From the NCBI RefSeq assembly GCF_013415365.1, contig NZ_JACBYB010000009.1, positions 103,937-167,936 on the forward strand: a stretch of 64,000 bases of DNA. Reading direction: 5' to 3'. The position numbers and the translations under genes were made by a program. The DNA comes from Gemella sp. GL1 (lineage in GTDB: Bacteria; Bacillota; Bacilli; Staphylococcales; Gemellaceae). Each line of letters starts with the position of its first letter. Positions within the stretch are counted from its first letter, which is position 1. Below are positions 28,410 to 36,578 of the stretch, piece after piece. The notes beneath the pieces are model-generated. The model ran no database searches. It worked only from the letters and a program-made list of their open reading frames with translations, and was not told where the DNA came from.

Positions 28410-28525
28410 ATTTAGTTCTTCTAAGTACTTGCTCTTATTTTTTTAACTCTTAAATCAAGTCAAATCATAAAAGCTGTGATAGATACAAGCCTACCCAGTC
28501 AATCCTTATTATTTTTAGCTATTAA

Positions 28526-29197
28526 TTAGTCTAGCCAATTAATTACCTTATCTCTATCTTTTCTTGTTCTTTGGTGTTTTGGATCCTTTAATCTATAACC
28601 AAGCGATAGCATTGTAGTGATAGATTCTTTTTCTATATCAATCAACTTAAGTTCTGCTAATTTTTCATTGACTTTACTATAGTCAAAACCTTCAATCGGA
28701 CAGGAATCTATACCTAATCTTATGGCTGATGTCATCATATTAGCTAGGGCTATATAAGTTTGTTTAGCTGTCCAATCAAGTAGTCCTCTTTTACTGTCCG
28801 CAATCTGCATATCATTTTCTTGGAATGATTTGTATAATTCTAATCGTTTTTCTATTTCTTCTCCAAGAAATCCACGCCTTACTAAACTTTCCCTTATTGA
28901 TTGTCCATCATAACGAGCATTTCTCTCAGCAAGTAATATTACAAAGTGGCTAGCTGTATCTAATTGAGGAGCTGCTCCCCATGCAATAGACTTTAAGTCT
29001 TCTCTTACTTTAGATATAGCTTTTCTATCTAATACCAAAAATCTCCAAGCTTCAAGGCCTACTGACGATGGACTCAACCATGCTGAATCTAAGATTATCT
29101 CCATATCTTCTCTTGATATTTCTCTATCATTATAAACACGAACAGCCACACGTCGATCAAGATTTTCTCTAATTTCTTTTCTTACTTCTTCTGTCAT
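28526..29197 (-). CDS. Nitroreductase-family flavoprotein
   Basis: The start MTEEVRKEIRENLDRRVAVR is preferred because AAGGGG lies 7 nt upstream. The 223 residues have the NfsB/YdgI-like layout: RRVAVRVYNDREI (FMN phosphate contacts), WLSPSSVGLEAWRFLVL, an AALAN-type core (TYIALANMMTSAIRLGIDSCPIEGF) and a C-terminal LGYR. These FMN enzymes reduce quinones or nitro compounds with NAD(P)H; the natural substrate is unknown. Monocistronic. Confidence 0.88.
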   Translation of the reverse strand: MTEEVRKEIRENLDRRVAVRVYNDREISREDMEIILDSAWLSPSSVGLEAWRFLVLDRKAISKVREDLKSIAWGAAPQLDTASHFVILLAERNARYDGQSIRESLVRRGFLGEEIEKRLELYKSFQENDMQIADSKRGLLDWTAKQTYIALANMMTSAIRLGIDSCPIEGFDYSKVNEKLAELKLIDIEKESITTMLSLGYRLKDPKHQRTRKDRDKVINWLD

Positions 29198-29477
29198 TCT
29201 ACTACCCCTTAATATTTTTTCAAATTTAGCCAAATCGCTCAGCTTAAATTTTATACATGTACTAATATAAAACTATTCACTATAATTATAACATTTTATT
29301 TGTTTTTATTGCTCTGGACTGCTTACTGAGAATTAATTAGGTGCTAGATAATAATTTTCCTTTTTTCAGAATATGCTATCTAGCAAACAACTAATATACA
29401 TAAACCTAAAAATTAAGCAGATCTTTATATCCCCTTTAATTCAAACAATAAGACCATGTAAAATTCCACTTATGAAA

Positions 29478-29507
29478 AATAAGCCAAACTCTAAAATTTG
29501 GCTTATT
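29478..29507 (-). terminator. Terminator after the repeat surface protein gene
   Basis: AATAAGCCAAA / TTTGGCTTATT hairpin, followed by Ts on the minus strand. Confidence 0.88.
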
Positions 29508-29514
29508 CCTTCAC

Positions 29515-30702
29515 TTATATTCTCAACAATATTAATCCTGCACCTATAACTAATACAAATAAAGTAGCTATAGTTGATACTAATTTATCCGTATCCACTT
29601 TTGTCAATTCAAATTGTGATAAATTTTGAAAATTATTTTCAGCAGATGCTGAAGATCCTTCTGTTTTATTTGAAGAATTTTTTGAATCAGCACTTTGATT
29701 TACAGCTGAATTACTAGCTTGAGCATCTTTAGCTTCCACAGGATTATTATCTATAGTCATCTCCCTAATATTTTCTACAAAATTCGATATAAAACTTGCT
29801 ATGTTTTCTTCATTATGGTTTGTTTGTGTAGAATCACTTTGATTTATTGTATTTGCAAGTATATTTCCACTAAGTAGAGCCTCACTTCTTGTAGTTTCAA
29901 CTGATGTCTTTAGCTCTTCTAAAGGCTTTTCTGTTGAAACTTGTTCCTGTTCATCCTCTACCATCACTAAATCTGTCTTTGTTTCTATACTTATATTTTC
30001 TTCAATCCTTGCTGGTTTTAGAAGTATATTTTCATGATTTTTCTCAAGAATCGAAAAATCTCTTACATCTTCTGTTTCTGAAATAATGCTACTTGTTTCT
30101 TCTGTACTTGTTACAGTTTCTGTTTCTGGAGCATTACTACTTGTTTCTTCTGTACTTGTTACAGTTTCTGTTTCTGGAGCATTACTACTTGTTTCTTCTG
30201 TACTTGTCACAGTTTCTGTTTCTGGAGCATTACTACTTGTTTCTTCTGTACTTGTTACAGTTTCTCTTTCCGGAACACTACTGCTTACTTCTTCCAACTC
30301 TATTACAATTTCTGTTTCTGGGACAATGCTACTTATTTCTTCCAGCAAACTACTTGTTACTATCGGCGCAACAGGTTCAAGACTTACATTTTCATATCCA
30401 TTCCCATAGTATAAACCCACACCTATACCAATATTAGTAGAATGAGAATGATTGCTACTATCTATAGATACAATGTATCCTGCGTTTTGTTCTTTTCCTG
30501 GATTTAGATTATAACTAATATGCATATTTTCCGTTTTTGGCACTTCTACAGTCTTTTCTGCTTGAATATTTGTTAAGCTTACTTCTGATGCCTTAGAGAT
30601 ATTAGAATCAGATTCAAGATAAATCATATTTAAAAGCAGTAATTGGCTAATTGCAAATGCACTAACTATTTTTTTAAATTTAGAAAGTTTTCTCTTTTTC
30701 AT
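29515..30702 (-). CDS. Surface protein with Ser/Thr/Glu repeats and C-terminal membrane anchor
   Basis: 395 residues: a long signal peptide (KRKLSKFKKIVSAFAISQLLLL), a short unique region to about 110, then 16-residue repeats (ETVTSTEETSSNAPET), three of them almost perfect, flanked by diverged copies. A Ser/Asn-rich stalk and a final hydrophobic helix (TLFVLVIGAGLILL) end at RI. There is no LPXTG motif, so it would be held by the membrane helix, not by sortase. A stalk or adhesin-like role is a guess. RBS AAAAAGGGGG. Confidence 0.7.
   Translation of the reverse strand: MKKRKLSKFKKIVSAFAISQLLLLNMIYLESDSNISKASEVSLTNIQAEKTVEVPKTENMHISYNLNPGKEQNAGYIVSIDSSNHSHSTNIGIGVGLYYGNGYENVSLEPVAPIVTSSLLEEISSIVPETEIVIELEEVSSSVPERETVTSTEETSSNAPETETVTSTEETSSNAPETETVTSTEETSSNAPETETVTSTEETSSIISETEDVRDFSILEKNHENILLKPARIEENISIETKTDLVMVEDEQEQVSTEKPLEELKTSVETTRSEALLSGNILANTINQSDSTQTNHNEENIASFISNFVENIREMTIDNNPVEAKDAQASNSAVNQSADSKNSSNKTEGSSASAENNFQNLSQFELTKVDTDKLVSTIATLFVLVIGAGLILLRI
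30091..30253 (-). repeat. 48-bp tandem repeats in the surface protein gene
   Basis: Three near-identical 48-bp units plus a diverged fourth. Because 48 is divisible by three and the units lack stops, two opposite-strand frames are also open here; they are shadows. Confidence 0.9.
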
Positions 30703-31020
30703 CCTAACCCCCTTTTTATATTCTTCAATATTAACTCCAACACTAATCTTAATTAAAGTAAAATATTTAAATTCATAATTTTTATTTCAATTTATATTAT
30801 ATAGAATTACAATTTTTTATAATATTTGTAAATAAATTTTCTAATATCTTTAAACTTTATAATTACTTAAAATTTTCTTCTATAGATTATATTATATATT
30901 TATTTGCCAATTTGTCAAGAATCTATAGCCAAAGAACTTTAAAAAATATATATCGTTATACATATGATTTCATATCTTGTATAATATTAAGTATAGATAA
31001 AATTAAAGGATGTATTGATT
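30703..31020. other. AT-rich divergent intergenic region
   Basis: Separates the surface protein gene (-) from the HerA-like gene (+). A TATAAT near 30980-30987 with a poor -35 (TATACA) may start the plus-strand gene. No RNA gene or ORF was recognised. Confidence 0.5.
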
Positions 31021-32502
31021 ATGACAATAATTAAAATTGCCAAAACTTCTGAAAATAAAGATGTACTTATGTACGGAAACAAACTAAACCGTCACGGAAT
31101 AATTGCGGGAGCTACAGGAACCGGAAAAACTATATCCCTTAAAGTTTTAACTGAGCAATTTTCCAAAGCAGGGATTCCTGTATTCCTTGCTGATATTAAA
31201 GGAGACCTGGCTACTCTTGCTAAAGCTGGATCTTTAGAAGGAAAGGTTGCCGAACGTGTTTCTTCCATGGGACTTGAAGGATTCACTAATCAAGCTTTTC
31301 CAGTAAGACTTTGGGATGTATTTCAAGAAAAAGGCCACCCAATTAGGGCAACAATTTCTGAAATGGGACCCTTACTACTATCAAGATTACTAGAATTAAA
31401 CGAAACTCAAACTGGAGTTTTAAATATAGCTTTCCGTGTTGCAGATGATAAAAAACTACTTCTAATCGATATGAAAGATTTAAAAGCCATGCTTAATGAC
31501 CTTGCAGAAAATGCCTCTACATATTCAACTCAGTACGGAAACATTACCAAACAATCAATAGGAGCTATTCAACGTTCCTTACTTACACTTGAAGACCAAG
31601 GTGGAGATGACTTCTTTGGTGAACCTGCCATCGACTTAAATGACTTTATGCAAGTTGATCAAGATGGTAAAGGATTTATTAATATCCTTATGGCGCAAAA
31701 ATTATTTGGATCACCAAAATTATACTCTACTTTCTTATTATGGATGCTAACAGAATTATTTGAAATGCTACCAGAAGTTGGTGATTTAGACAAGCCTAAA
31801 ATGATATTCTTCTTCGATGAAGCCCACCTTCTATTCAATGACACCCCTAAAGCATTCATTGAACGTGTTGAACAGGTAGTAAGACTGATCCGTTCTAAGG
31901 GAGTTGGTATTTACTTTGTTACTCAGAATCCTGTTGATATTCCAGAAAACATACTAGGACAATTAGGAAACAGAATCCAACACGCACTTAGAGCATATAC
32001 ACCAAAGGAAATCAAAGCTGTTAAATTAGCAGCTACAACTTTCCGTCCTAATCCTAATTTAGACACGGCTGCCGCCCTTACCGAACTAAAAGTTGGGGAA
32101 GCGTTAATCTCTTGCTTAAATGAAGAAGGACAACCAGAAATAGTAGAAAGAGCATCTGTTATACCTCCAGAATCATTTATCGGAGCTGTTGATGAATCAG
32201 AATATACTGCTTTAATCAATAAGTCGCCAATGGAATCTAAATATAGAACATCTTTCGATAGAGAATCTGCTTATGAAATTCTTTCTAACAAAGTGGCACA
32301 GCAAGAAATTCAAACAGAAAAAGAAACCACTCAAGCAGAAACAAGAAGAATAGAAGAATATAAAGAAACTCCTAGACGTTCACCAGGACGTCCTGCTAAA
32401 TCTGCACTTGAAAAGAACGTAGATACCGTAATCAAAACAGCAACATCTACTATTGGACGCGAAATTATTAGAGGACTATTCGGTATTCTTAAAAAACGCT
32501 AG
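31021..32502 (+). CDS. HerA/YjgR-like ATPase (DUF853)
   Basis: 493 residues starting at ATG 31021 (an in-frame TTG two codons earlier is less likely). Walker A GATGTGKT lies near residue 32, Walker B MIFFFDEAHLLF near 262 and a conserved NETQTGVLNIAF block between them, as in the YjgR/DUF853 family of HerA-FtsK-type ATPases. The C-terminus is charged (RRSPGRPAKSA). The family is widespread but its role is unsettled; DNA or protein translocation is inferred from the fold only. Confidence 0.88.
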   Translation: MTIIKIAKTSENKDVLMYGNKLNRHGIIAGATGTGKTISLKVLTEQFSKAGIPVFLADIKGDLATLAKAGSLEGKVAERVSSMGLEGFTNQAFPVRLWDVFQEKGHPIRATISEMGPLLLSRLLELNETQTGVLNIAFRVADDKKLLLIDMKDLKAMLNDLAENASTYSTQYGNITKQSIGAIQRSLLTLEDQGGDDFFGEPAIDLNDFMQVDQDGKGFINILMAQKLFGSPKLYSTFLLWMLTELFEMLPEVGDLDKPKMIFFFDEAHLLFNDTPKAFIERVEQVVRLIRSKGVGIYFVTQNPVDIPENILGQLGNRIQHALRAYTPKEIKAVKLAATTFRPNPNLDTAAALTELKVGEALISCLNEEGQPEIVERASVIPPESFIGAVDESEYTALINKSPMESKYRTSFDRESAYEILSNKVAQQEIQTEKETTQAETRRIEEYKETPRRSPGRPAKSALEKNVDTVIKTATSTIGREIIRGLFGILKKR

Positions 32503-32516
32503 CAAATAACTAGTGT

Positions 32517-32552
32517 AATGAGGTGTTCAAAATTCTGAACATCTCATTTAAA
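32517..32552 (+). terminator. Terminator after the HerA-like gene
   Basis: AATGAGGTGTTCA / TGAACATCTCATT hairpin followed by a T-rich tail. Confidence 0.82.
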
Positions 32553-32594
32553 TTTTATGATATAATTAATTCATTATAAATTTAGGAGAATAAA

Positions 32595-33437
32595 ATGAAA
32601 AAATTTAAAAAATTATCATTTATACTAGGGCTTTCTTCAATCACAGTACTTACTACTGCCTGCAGTCAATTGGAAAAAATTGGTGAAGATATTGGAAATC
32701 ACGCTAATCAACCAGCAGAGACTACTACAACTAAAAAATTAAGCGAATCTGACTTGATAAGACGTTCCTTAAGTAAAATGAATTACCTAAAGTCTTGGCA
32801 AGTAGAATCTGAAACTAAGACTAGTCAAGAGCAATCAAACAGATCTCTACCATTTGATTCTACATCAACTACTCTTACCCAGTTTACATCTGATCCTTAC
32901 GTCTTTAAATCAGAAGAAATTTCCTCTGATGGAACTATCAACGCATCTTATGTTAAAGATAATGTTCTATATCGTTATACAAAATCAGAAACTTCTGAAG
33001 AATGGACTAAGGGAGCTATACCTGAAGATAGACTTAAAGATAATTCATACAAAAGAAGTCACATTTCAAATTTCTATAGAGCGCTTTATATAATCTTGGA
33101 GGTAAACAAGGACTACACATTTAAAGATAATGGTTCTACCTATGAATTTAACTTCAAGCCAGCTAATGCAGATGAATATAGAGAAAGGATATTTGGGAAT
33201 AATCAAAAAGTTACAGATTTCAAAGTTGAAGCTTATTCAGCAAAATATATAATCGATAAAACAACATTACTTCCTGTGAGTGTAGAACTTGAACAAACTA
33301 TCTCTTACACTGCTAACTCTGGTGTTAAGGTTAAATTAACTACATCATCAATAGATAGATTCAAAGATATAAACCAAGTTAAGGATATTTCAATAAAAGA
33401 AGGATACCAAAACGCAAAAGATGAAATTAAATTCTAA
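32595..33437 (+). CDS. Lipoprotein, LolA-like/DUF6612-type
   Basis: 280 residues with a lipobox LTTAC at about residues 19-23, so the mature protein is lipid-anchored at Cys23. The mature part begins with a Thr/Lys linker and continues as a beta-rich fold (SWQVESETKTS, YVFKSEEISSDG, LYRYTKSETSEEW, YIIDKTTLLPVSVELEQTIS) like other Firmicute DUF6612/LppX-LolA-like lipoproteins. Ligand unknown. A second protein of this fold is encoded at 35282. Confidence 0.75.
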   Translation: MKKFKKLSFILGLSSITVLTTACSQLEKIGEDIGNHANQPAETTTTKKLSESDLIRRSLSKMNYLKSWQVESETKTSQEQSNRSLPFDSTSTTLTQFTSDPYVFKSEEISSDGTINASYVKDNVLYRYTKSETSEEWTKGAIPEDRLKDNSYKRSHISNFYRALYIILEVNKDYTFKDNGSTYEFNFKPANADEYRERIFGNNQKVTDFKVEAYSAKYIIDKTTLLPVSVELEQTISYTANSGVKVKLTTSSIDRFKDINQVKDISIKEGYQNAKDEIKF

Positions 33438-33441
33438 TAAT

Positions 33442-33474
33442 AAAAGCACCTGATAATTTTATCAGGGCTTTTTA
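33442..33474 (+). terminator. Terminator after the lipoprotein gene
   Basis: AAAGC-CCTGATAA / TTATCAGG-GCTTT hairpin followed by Ts. Confidence 0.85.
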
Positions 33475-33482
33475 TATATAAA

Positions 33483-33518
33483 ATAAGAGCCATGTTCTAC
33501 ACGACATAGCTCTTTTAT
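33483..33518 (-). terminator. Terminator after clpP
   Basis: AAGAGC-ATGT / ACATAGCTCTT hairpin; the minus-strand side ends in TTATTTTAT. Confidence 0.8.
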
Positions 33519-33521
33519 TGC

Positions 33522-34160
33522 TTATTCTGACTTCTTACTCGCTGCCTTCTTTGGCTTTTCTTTTTTGCTTACCTTATTATGTTTTGGATACATAACTTCA
33601 TCAACAAGACCGTAGGCTAGAGCTTCTTCAGCCGTCATATAATTATCACGCTCTGTATCACGCTCAATAGCTTTGATTGTTTGACCAGTTCTTTCAGATA
33701 AGATTTTGTTTAATCTAGCCTTAGTTCTCAAAATGTGTCTTGCCGCAATCTCTATTTCAGTCGCCTGCCCTTGTGCTCCACCAAGTGGTTGGTGAATCAT
33801 TACTTCTGCGTGTGGCAAGCAATATCTTTTACCAACAGTCCCTCCTGCTAATAAGAAAGCTCCCATAGATGCAGCCATTCCCATACAAATTGTAACTACA
33901 TCACACTTGATGTGTTGCATTGTATCGTAAATAGCGAAACCTGCTGTTACAGAACCTCCTGGCGAATTAATGTAGAAATAAATTTCCTTATCTGGATCTT
34001 GAGCTTCTAAGAATAAAAGTTGACTTACAATTGAGTTAGCCACCTGTGAGTTAACCTCTGAACCTAATATTACTATTCTATCTTTTAATAACCTTGAATA
34101 AATATCATAAGCTCTTTCCCCCTGTGATGTTTGCTCAATAACTGTAGGAATTAAATTCAT
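33522..34160 (-). CDS. clpP: ATP-dependent Clp protease proteolytic subunit
   Basis: 212 residues. The catalytic triad is in canonical positions: Ser98 ([10 protein letters not shown]), His123 (AEVMIHQP) and Asp172 (ERD in TERDNYMT). ClpP forms a 14-mer fed by ClpC/ClpX/ClpE. The Lys-rich C-terminal tail ([15 protein letters not shown]) makes it about 15 residues longer than many ClpP proteins. No clear CtsR heptad repeat is visible at its promoter. Confidence 0.98.
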   Translation of the reverse strand: MNLIPTVIEQTSQGERAYDIYSRLLKDRIVILGSEVNSQVANSIVSQLLFLEAQDPDKEIYFYINSPGGSVTAGFAIYDTMQHIKCDVVTICMGMAASMGAFLLAGGTVGKRYCLPHAEVMIHQPLGGAQGQATEIEIAARHILRTKARLNKILSERTGQTIKAIERDTERDNYMTAEEALAYGLVDEVMYPKHNKVSKKEKPKKAASKKSE

Positions 34161-34191
34161 ATTCTTCCTCCTTAAATTTTTCTTACTAACT

Positions 34192-34220
34192 ATTATACTT
34201 TAAAGGTTAAATTTAGTAAA
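34192..34220 (-). promoter_or_regulatory. Promoter of clpP
   Basis: Minus strand TTTACT (34215-34220), 17 nt, TATAAT (34192-34197). A direct repeat of GGTCAAA, the CtsR operator of many Firmicute clpP genes, is not seen. Confidence 0.75.
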
Positions 34221-34254
34221 GAACTTGAAATTTCTGTGTATATATCTCTAAACA

Positions 34255-35130
34255 CTACAATCTATAAGAATGTTCTTTAAAGTTACCCATAATAGTATTT
34301 ATACTATTAAAGGTGATAAAAGCCTGTGGACAAGTTTTATTTACTATTTTCTTAAGTAAATATAATTCATTTTGCTGAATAACTACTATAATCATTCTTT
34401 GTTTCTTATGAGTATATCCACCCTCAACATCAATAATAGTCGACCCCCTATGTAAGGTTTTATTAATTGCATCTACCAATTTTTCTGTCTCATCAGCAAT
34501 AATGGTACATTGTAAGTAGGCCGAGAAAAATCTCTCTATACCTTTCATAGTCTGATTACGTACAAAACTTAGGACGAAAGCATACATGACTGCCTTAATA
34601 TCAAAAACTATCCAAATAATAATGTATATAATTATATCCTGTATCAAAAAGACTGTCGGAAAATTCAGACCAAATTTCTTAACAAAAAATTTCCCTGTGA
34701 TCTCTGTTCCTCCAGTAGAGGCTCCGCCTAATAAAATACAAGATATTGCTAAAGCAGATAGAATCCCTGCAAAAATGCTGGCTACTAATTTATCCCCTAA
34801 ATCAACAGGTCTTATAAAACTAGTCATATTATTAATAAAGTAAGCAGAAATCATAATAACAATGAATGTTAATATGGTAAATTTTTTACCTATATATCTA
34901 TAAGCTATAAAAAATAGGGGGAGGTTTAATAAAAATTGTATAGTCCCTACTTTTATAGCTGTAAATTTGTTAATAACCAAGGATAGACCTAAGGCCCCTC
35001 CAACACTTAAATTATTGGCAGGTATTAATAGTCCGGCATAAATAGAATATGTAAATATCCCTATTGCTAAAAACAACATCTGCTTTATTAATCTATTTTT
35101 CTTAACTTCAAAAAAAGCCTCTTTCAACAT
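34255..35130 (-). CDS. YitT-family membrane protein (DUF161 plus DUF2179)
   Basis: 291 residues from the ATG at 35130 (GAGG 9 nt upstream; an earlier in-frame ATG touches the ribosome binding site). Five to six membrane segments carry the YitT signatures GLLIPANNLSVGGALGLSLVIN and LGGASTGGTEITGKFF. The C-terminal cytoplasmic DUF2179 domain shows TLHRGSTIIDVEGGYTHKKQRMIIVVI. Transport or signalling roles are suspected for the family but not established. Confidence 0.9.
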   Translation of the reverse strand: MLKEAFFEVKKNRLIKQMLFLAIGIFTYSIYAGLLIPANNLSVGGALGLSLVINKFTAIKVGTIQFLLNLPLFFIAYRYIGKKFTILTFIVIMISAYFINNMTSFIRPVDLGDKLVASIFAGILSALAISCILLGGASTGGTEITGKFFVKKFGLNFPTVFLIQDIIIYIIIWIVFDIKAVMYAFVLSFVRNQTMKGIERFFSAYLQCTIIADETEKLVDAINKTLHRGSTIIDVEGGYTHKKQRMIIVVIQQNELYLLKKIVNKTCPQAFITFNSINTIMGNFKEHSYRL

Positions 35131-35214
35131 ACAATTCATCCTCTAAGTTATTGATTAATAATTAATCCTAGTAACTATTATTGTAAATATTATTCTTGTA
35201 AAAATCAATATCTC

Positions 35215-35243
35215 TTTACCATATGTAACCATTTTGATATAAT
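35215..35243 (+). promoter_or_regulatory. Promoter of the exported protein gene at 35282
   Basis: TTTACC (35215-35220), 17 nt, TATAAT (35238-35243). Confidence 0.75.
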
Positions 35244-35281
35244 TTAAACATTATTTTAGATATTATAAAAAGGAGATTATT

Positions 35282-36142
35282 ATGAAAAAATCTTATAAAT
35301 TATTAAGTTCACTACTTGTTCCAGCTTTGCTTTTTTCAGCTTTTTCTATAAACATTGACCTATCTACTAAACAAATTCAAATCAAGAAAGCATATGCTCA
35401 AGACTTGTCTAAGGAAGAAATAGTAAAAAAATTCTATACTACTTTTTCAGAAGTAAAAAGTTTTAATGCTAAATCTGATACCTCATATACTCTAGACGAA
35501 GGTAATATGGAATTAAGTATAAGTTCCCCTACCATAGCTAATAGTCAAGATATAAGTATCTCAGGACACATCAATGCACCAGCAACAGACGGATTCCCTA
35601 AAATAAATGACGATGTGAATCTGATTTACAAAGATAATACAGTCTACTTTAACATACCTTCTATGACTGCTAATGCTTGGATGAAAACCACAAATGCCGA
35701 AGCAGTTCAACTTGTTGCACCTTTCAAAGGTATTGGAGAATTCTTCGAAGTAAAAGAATTATTCAAAAACTATAATGATAAAATCTCGGTCAACGAAAAA
35801 GATGGTAAATATGAAATAAGCTATTCTAAAATTGATGAAAAGGTATGGAGAATTATAGAAGATAAACTTTTAAAACTTAACCTAATTTCTTTAGATAATG
35901 TCCTTTCTTCTGCAGATATTGAAGCTAGCAATTCGACAGGACATGTTACTTTTACAGTATCTAAAGAAAATTTCAATGTTGAATCTTTAGACCTTTCACT
36001 TTCCGTGACAGAAGATTCTAAAACATACACAATTAAATCTACTTCAAAAATATCAGATATCAACCAAGTTTCTGAAATTACCTTACCACTTGCAACAAAA
36101 TTTGCCCTTGATGCAAATATGTTAGAAAAATTAGGAGATTAA
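35282..36142 (+). CDS. Exported LolA-like/DUF6612-type protein
   Basis: 286 residues with a signal peptide (about 1-38, ending KKAYAQ) and no lipobox cysteine. The mature protein has the same beta-rich plan as the lipoprotein at 32595: EEIVKKFYTTFSEVKSFNAKSDTSYTL, VNLIYKDNTVYFNIPSM, AWMKTTNAEA, and strands near the C-terminus. It may be secreted or held non-covalently. Function unknown. Own promoter, ribosome binding site (AAAAGGAG) and terminator. Confidence 0.7.
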   Translation: MKKSYKLLSSLLVPALLFSAFSINIDLSTKQIQIKKAYAQDLSKEEIVKKFYTTFSEVKSFNAKSDTSYTLDEGNMELSISSPTIANSQDISISGHINAPATDGFPKINDDVNLIYKDNTVYFNIPSMTANAWMKTTNAEAVQLVAPFKGIGEFFEVKELFKNYNDKISVNEKDGKYEISYSKIDEKVWRIIEDKLLKLNLISLDNVLSSADIEASNSTGHVTFTVSKENFNVESLDLSLSVTEDSKTYTIKSTSKISDINQVSEITLPLATKFALDANMLEKLGD

Positions 36143-36148
36143 TTATAG

Positions 36149-36174
36149 CAGCCACTTTTAGTGGCTCTTTTATT
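36149..36174 (+). terminator. Terminator after the exported protein gene
   Basis: AGCCACTTTTAGTGGCT hairpin followed by TCTTTTATTT. Confidence 0.82.
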
Positions 36175-36193
36175 TCATTTTAAACATTACTTA

Positions 36194-36223
36194 TTTACAA
36201 AAGAAATTATACTGTGCTATAAT
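36194..36223 (+). promoter_or_regulatory. Promoter of the glmS transcript
   Basis: TTTACA (36194-36199), 18 nt, TATAAT (36218-36223) with an extended -10 (TGCTATAAT). The predicted start lies about 40 nt before the ribozyme cleavage site. Confidence 0.8.
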
Positions 36224-36261
36224 TAAGGAGAAATAATAAAATTTAAGGGGTAGTAGATTTA

Positions 36262-36405
36262 TAATTATAGCGCCCGAACTAAGTTTTAATGGTTAAACTA
36301 AGCTTAGTTGACGAGGAAAAAAGTTATCGATGATTCGGCGGATGCTTTTTCGGAATACAGAGTTTCGTTAGGTAGCATACAAAAGAAATTATTTCTACAA
36401 AATTG
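36262..36405 (+). ncRNA. glmS ribozyme/riboswitch
   Basis: The conserved core is clear: AGCGCCCGAACTAAG at the cleavage site, TAGTTGACGAGGA, and ATTCGGCGGATGCTTTTTCGG. Cleavage should fall between A36269 and G36270. Glucosamine-6-phosphate acts as cofactor for self-cleavage, which destabilises the glmS mRNA when the product is abundant. The 3' limit is approximate. Confidence 0.95.
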
Positions 36406-36409
36406 TTGC

Positions 36410-36476
36410 CATCTCTATTCATAAAATAAAAAATTAAGGTTTGAAAAAACCTCTATTTACTTATGAATAAAGATGG
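36410..36476 (+). other. Long hairpin between the ribozyme and glmS
   Basis: CCATCT-TATTCATAA pairs with TTATGAATA-AGATGG across 30 nt that contain a second hairpin (AGGTTTGAAAAAACCT). It lies outside the recognised ribozyme core and before the terminator-like hairpin at 36498. Confidence 0.6.
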
Positions 36477-36497
36477 ATATATTCAGAGTCTTATTTA

Positions 36498-36536
36498 AGC
36501 CTGGCCACTTTATTCAAAGTAGGCTGGTTTTTTTTC
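36498..36536 (+). terminator. Terminator-like hairpin in the glmS leader
   Basis: Imperfect stem (CCTGGCCACTTT with AAAGTAGGCTGG) directly followed by eight Ts, ending about 43 nt before the glmS start. It could attenuate transcription between ribozyme and gene. Confidence 0.65.
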
Positions 36537-36578
36537 ATATTAAAATATTAAGATTGAGATTTAAGGAGATTAAAAAAT

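Noticed and set aside
30091..30253. CRISPR-like regular repeats
   Set aside because: The 48-bp units are contiguous coding repeats without spacers, and no cas gene is present anywhere in the window.
30086..30437. Two long open frames on the plus strand across the surface protein gene
   Set aside because: They are created by stop-free 48-bp repeats on the other strand, lack ribosome binding sites and have unnatural Leu/Phe- or Val/Ser-only composition.
34161..34254. CtsR operator at clpP
   Set aside because: Only a single GGTTAAA-like heptamer on the opposite strand was seen; the tandem heptad needed for CtsR is absent.
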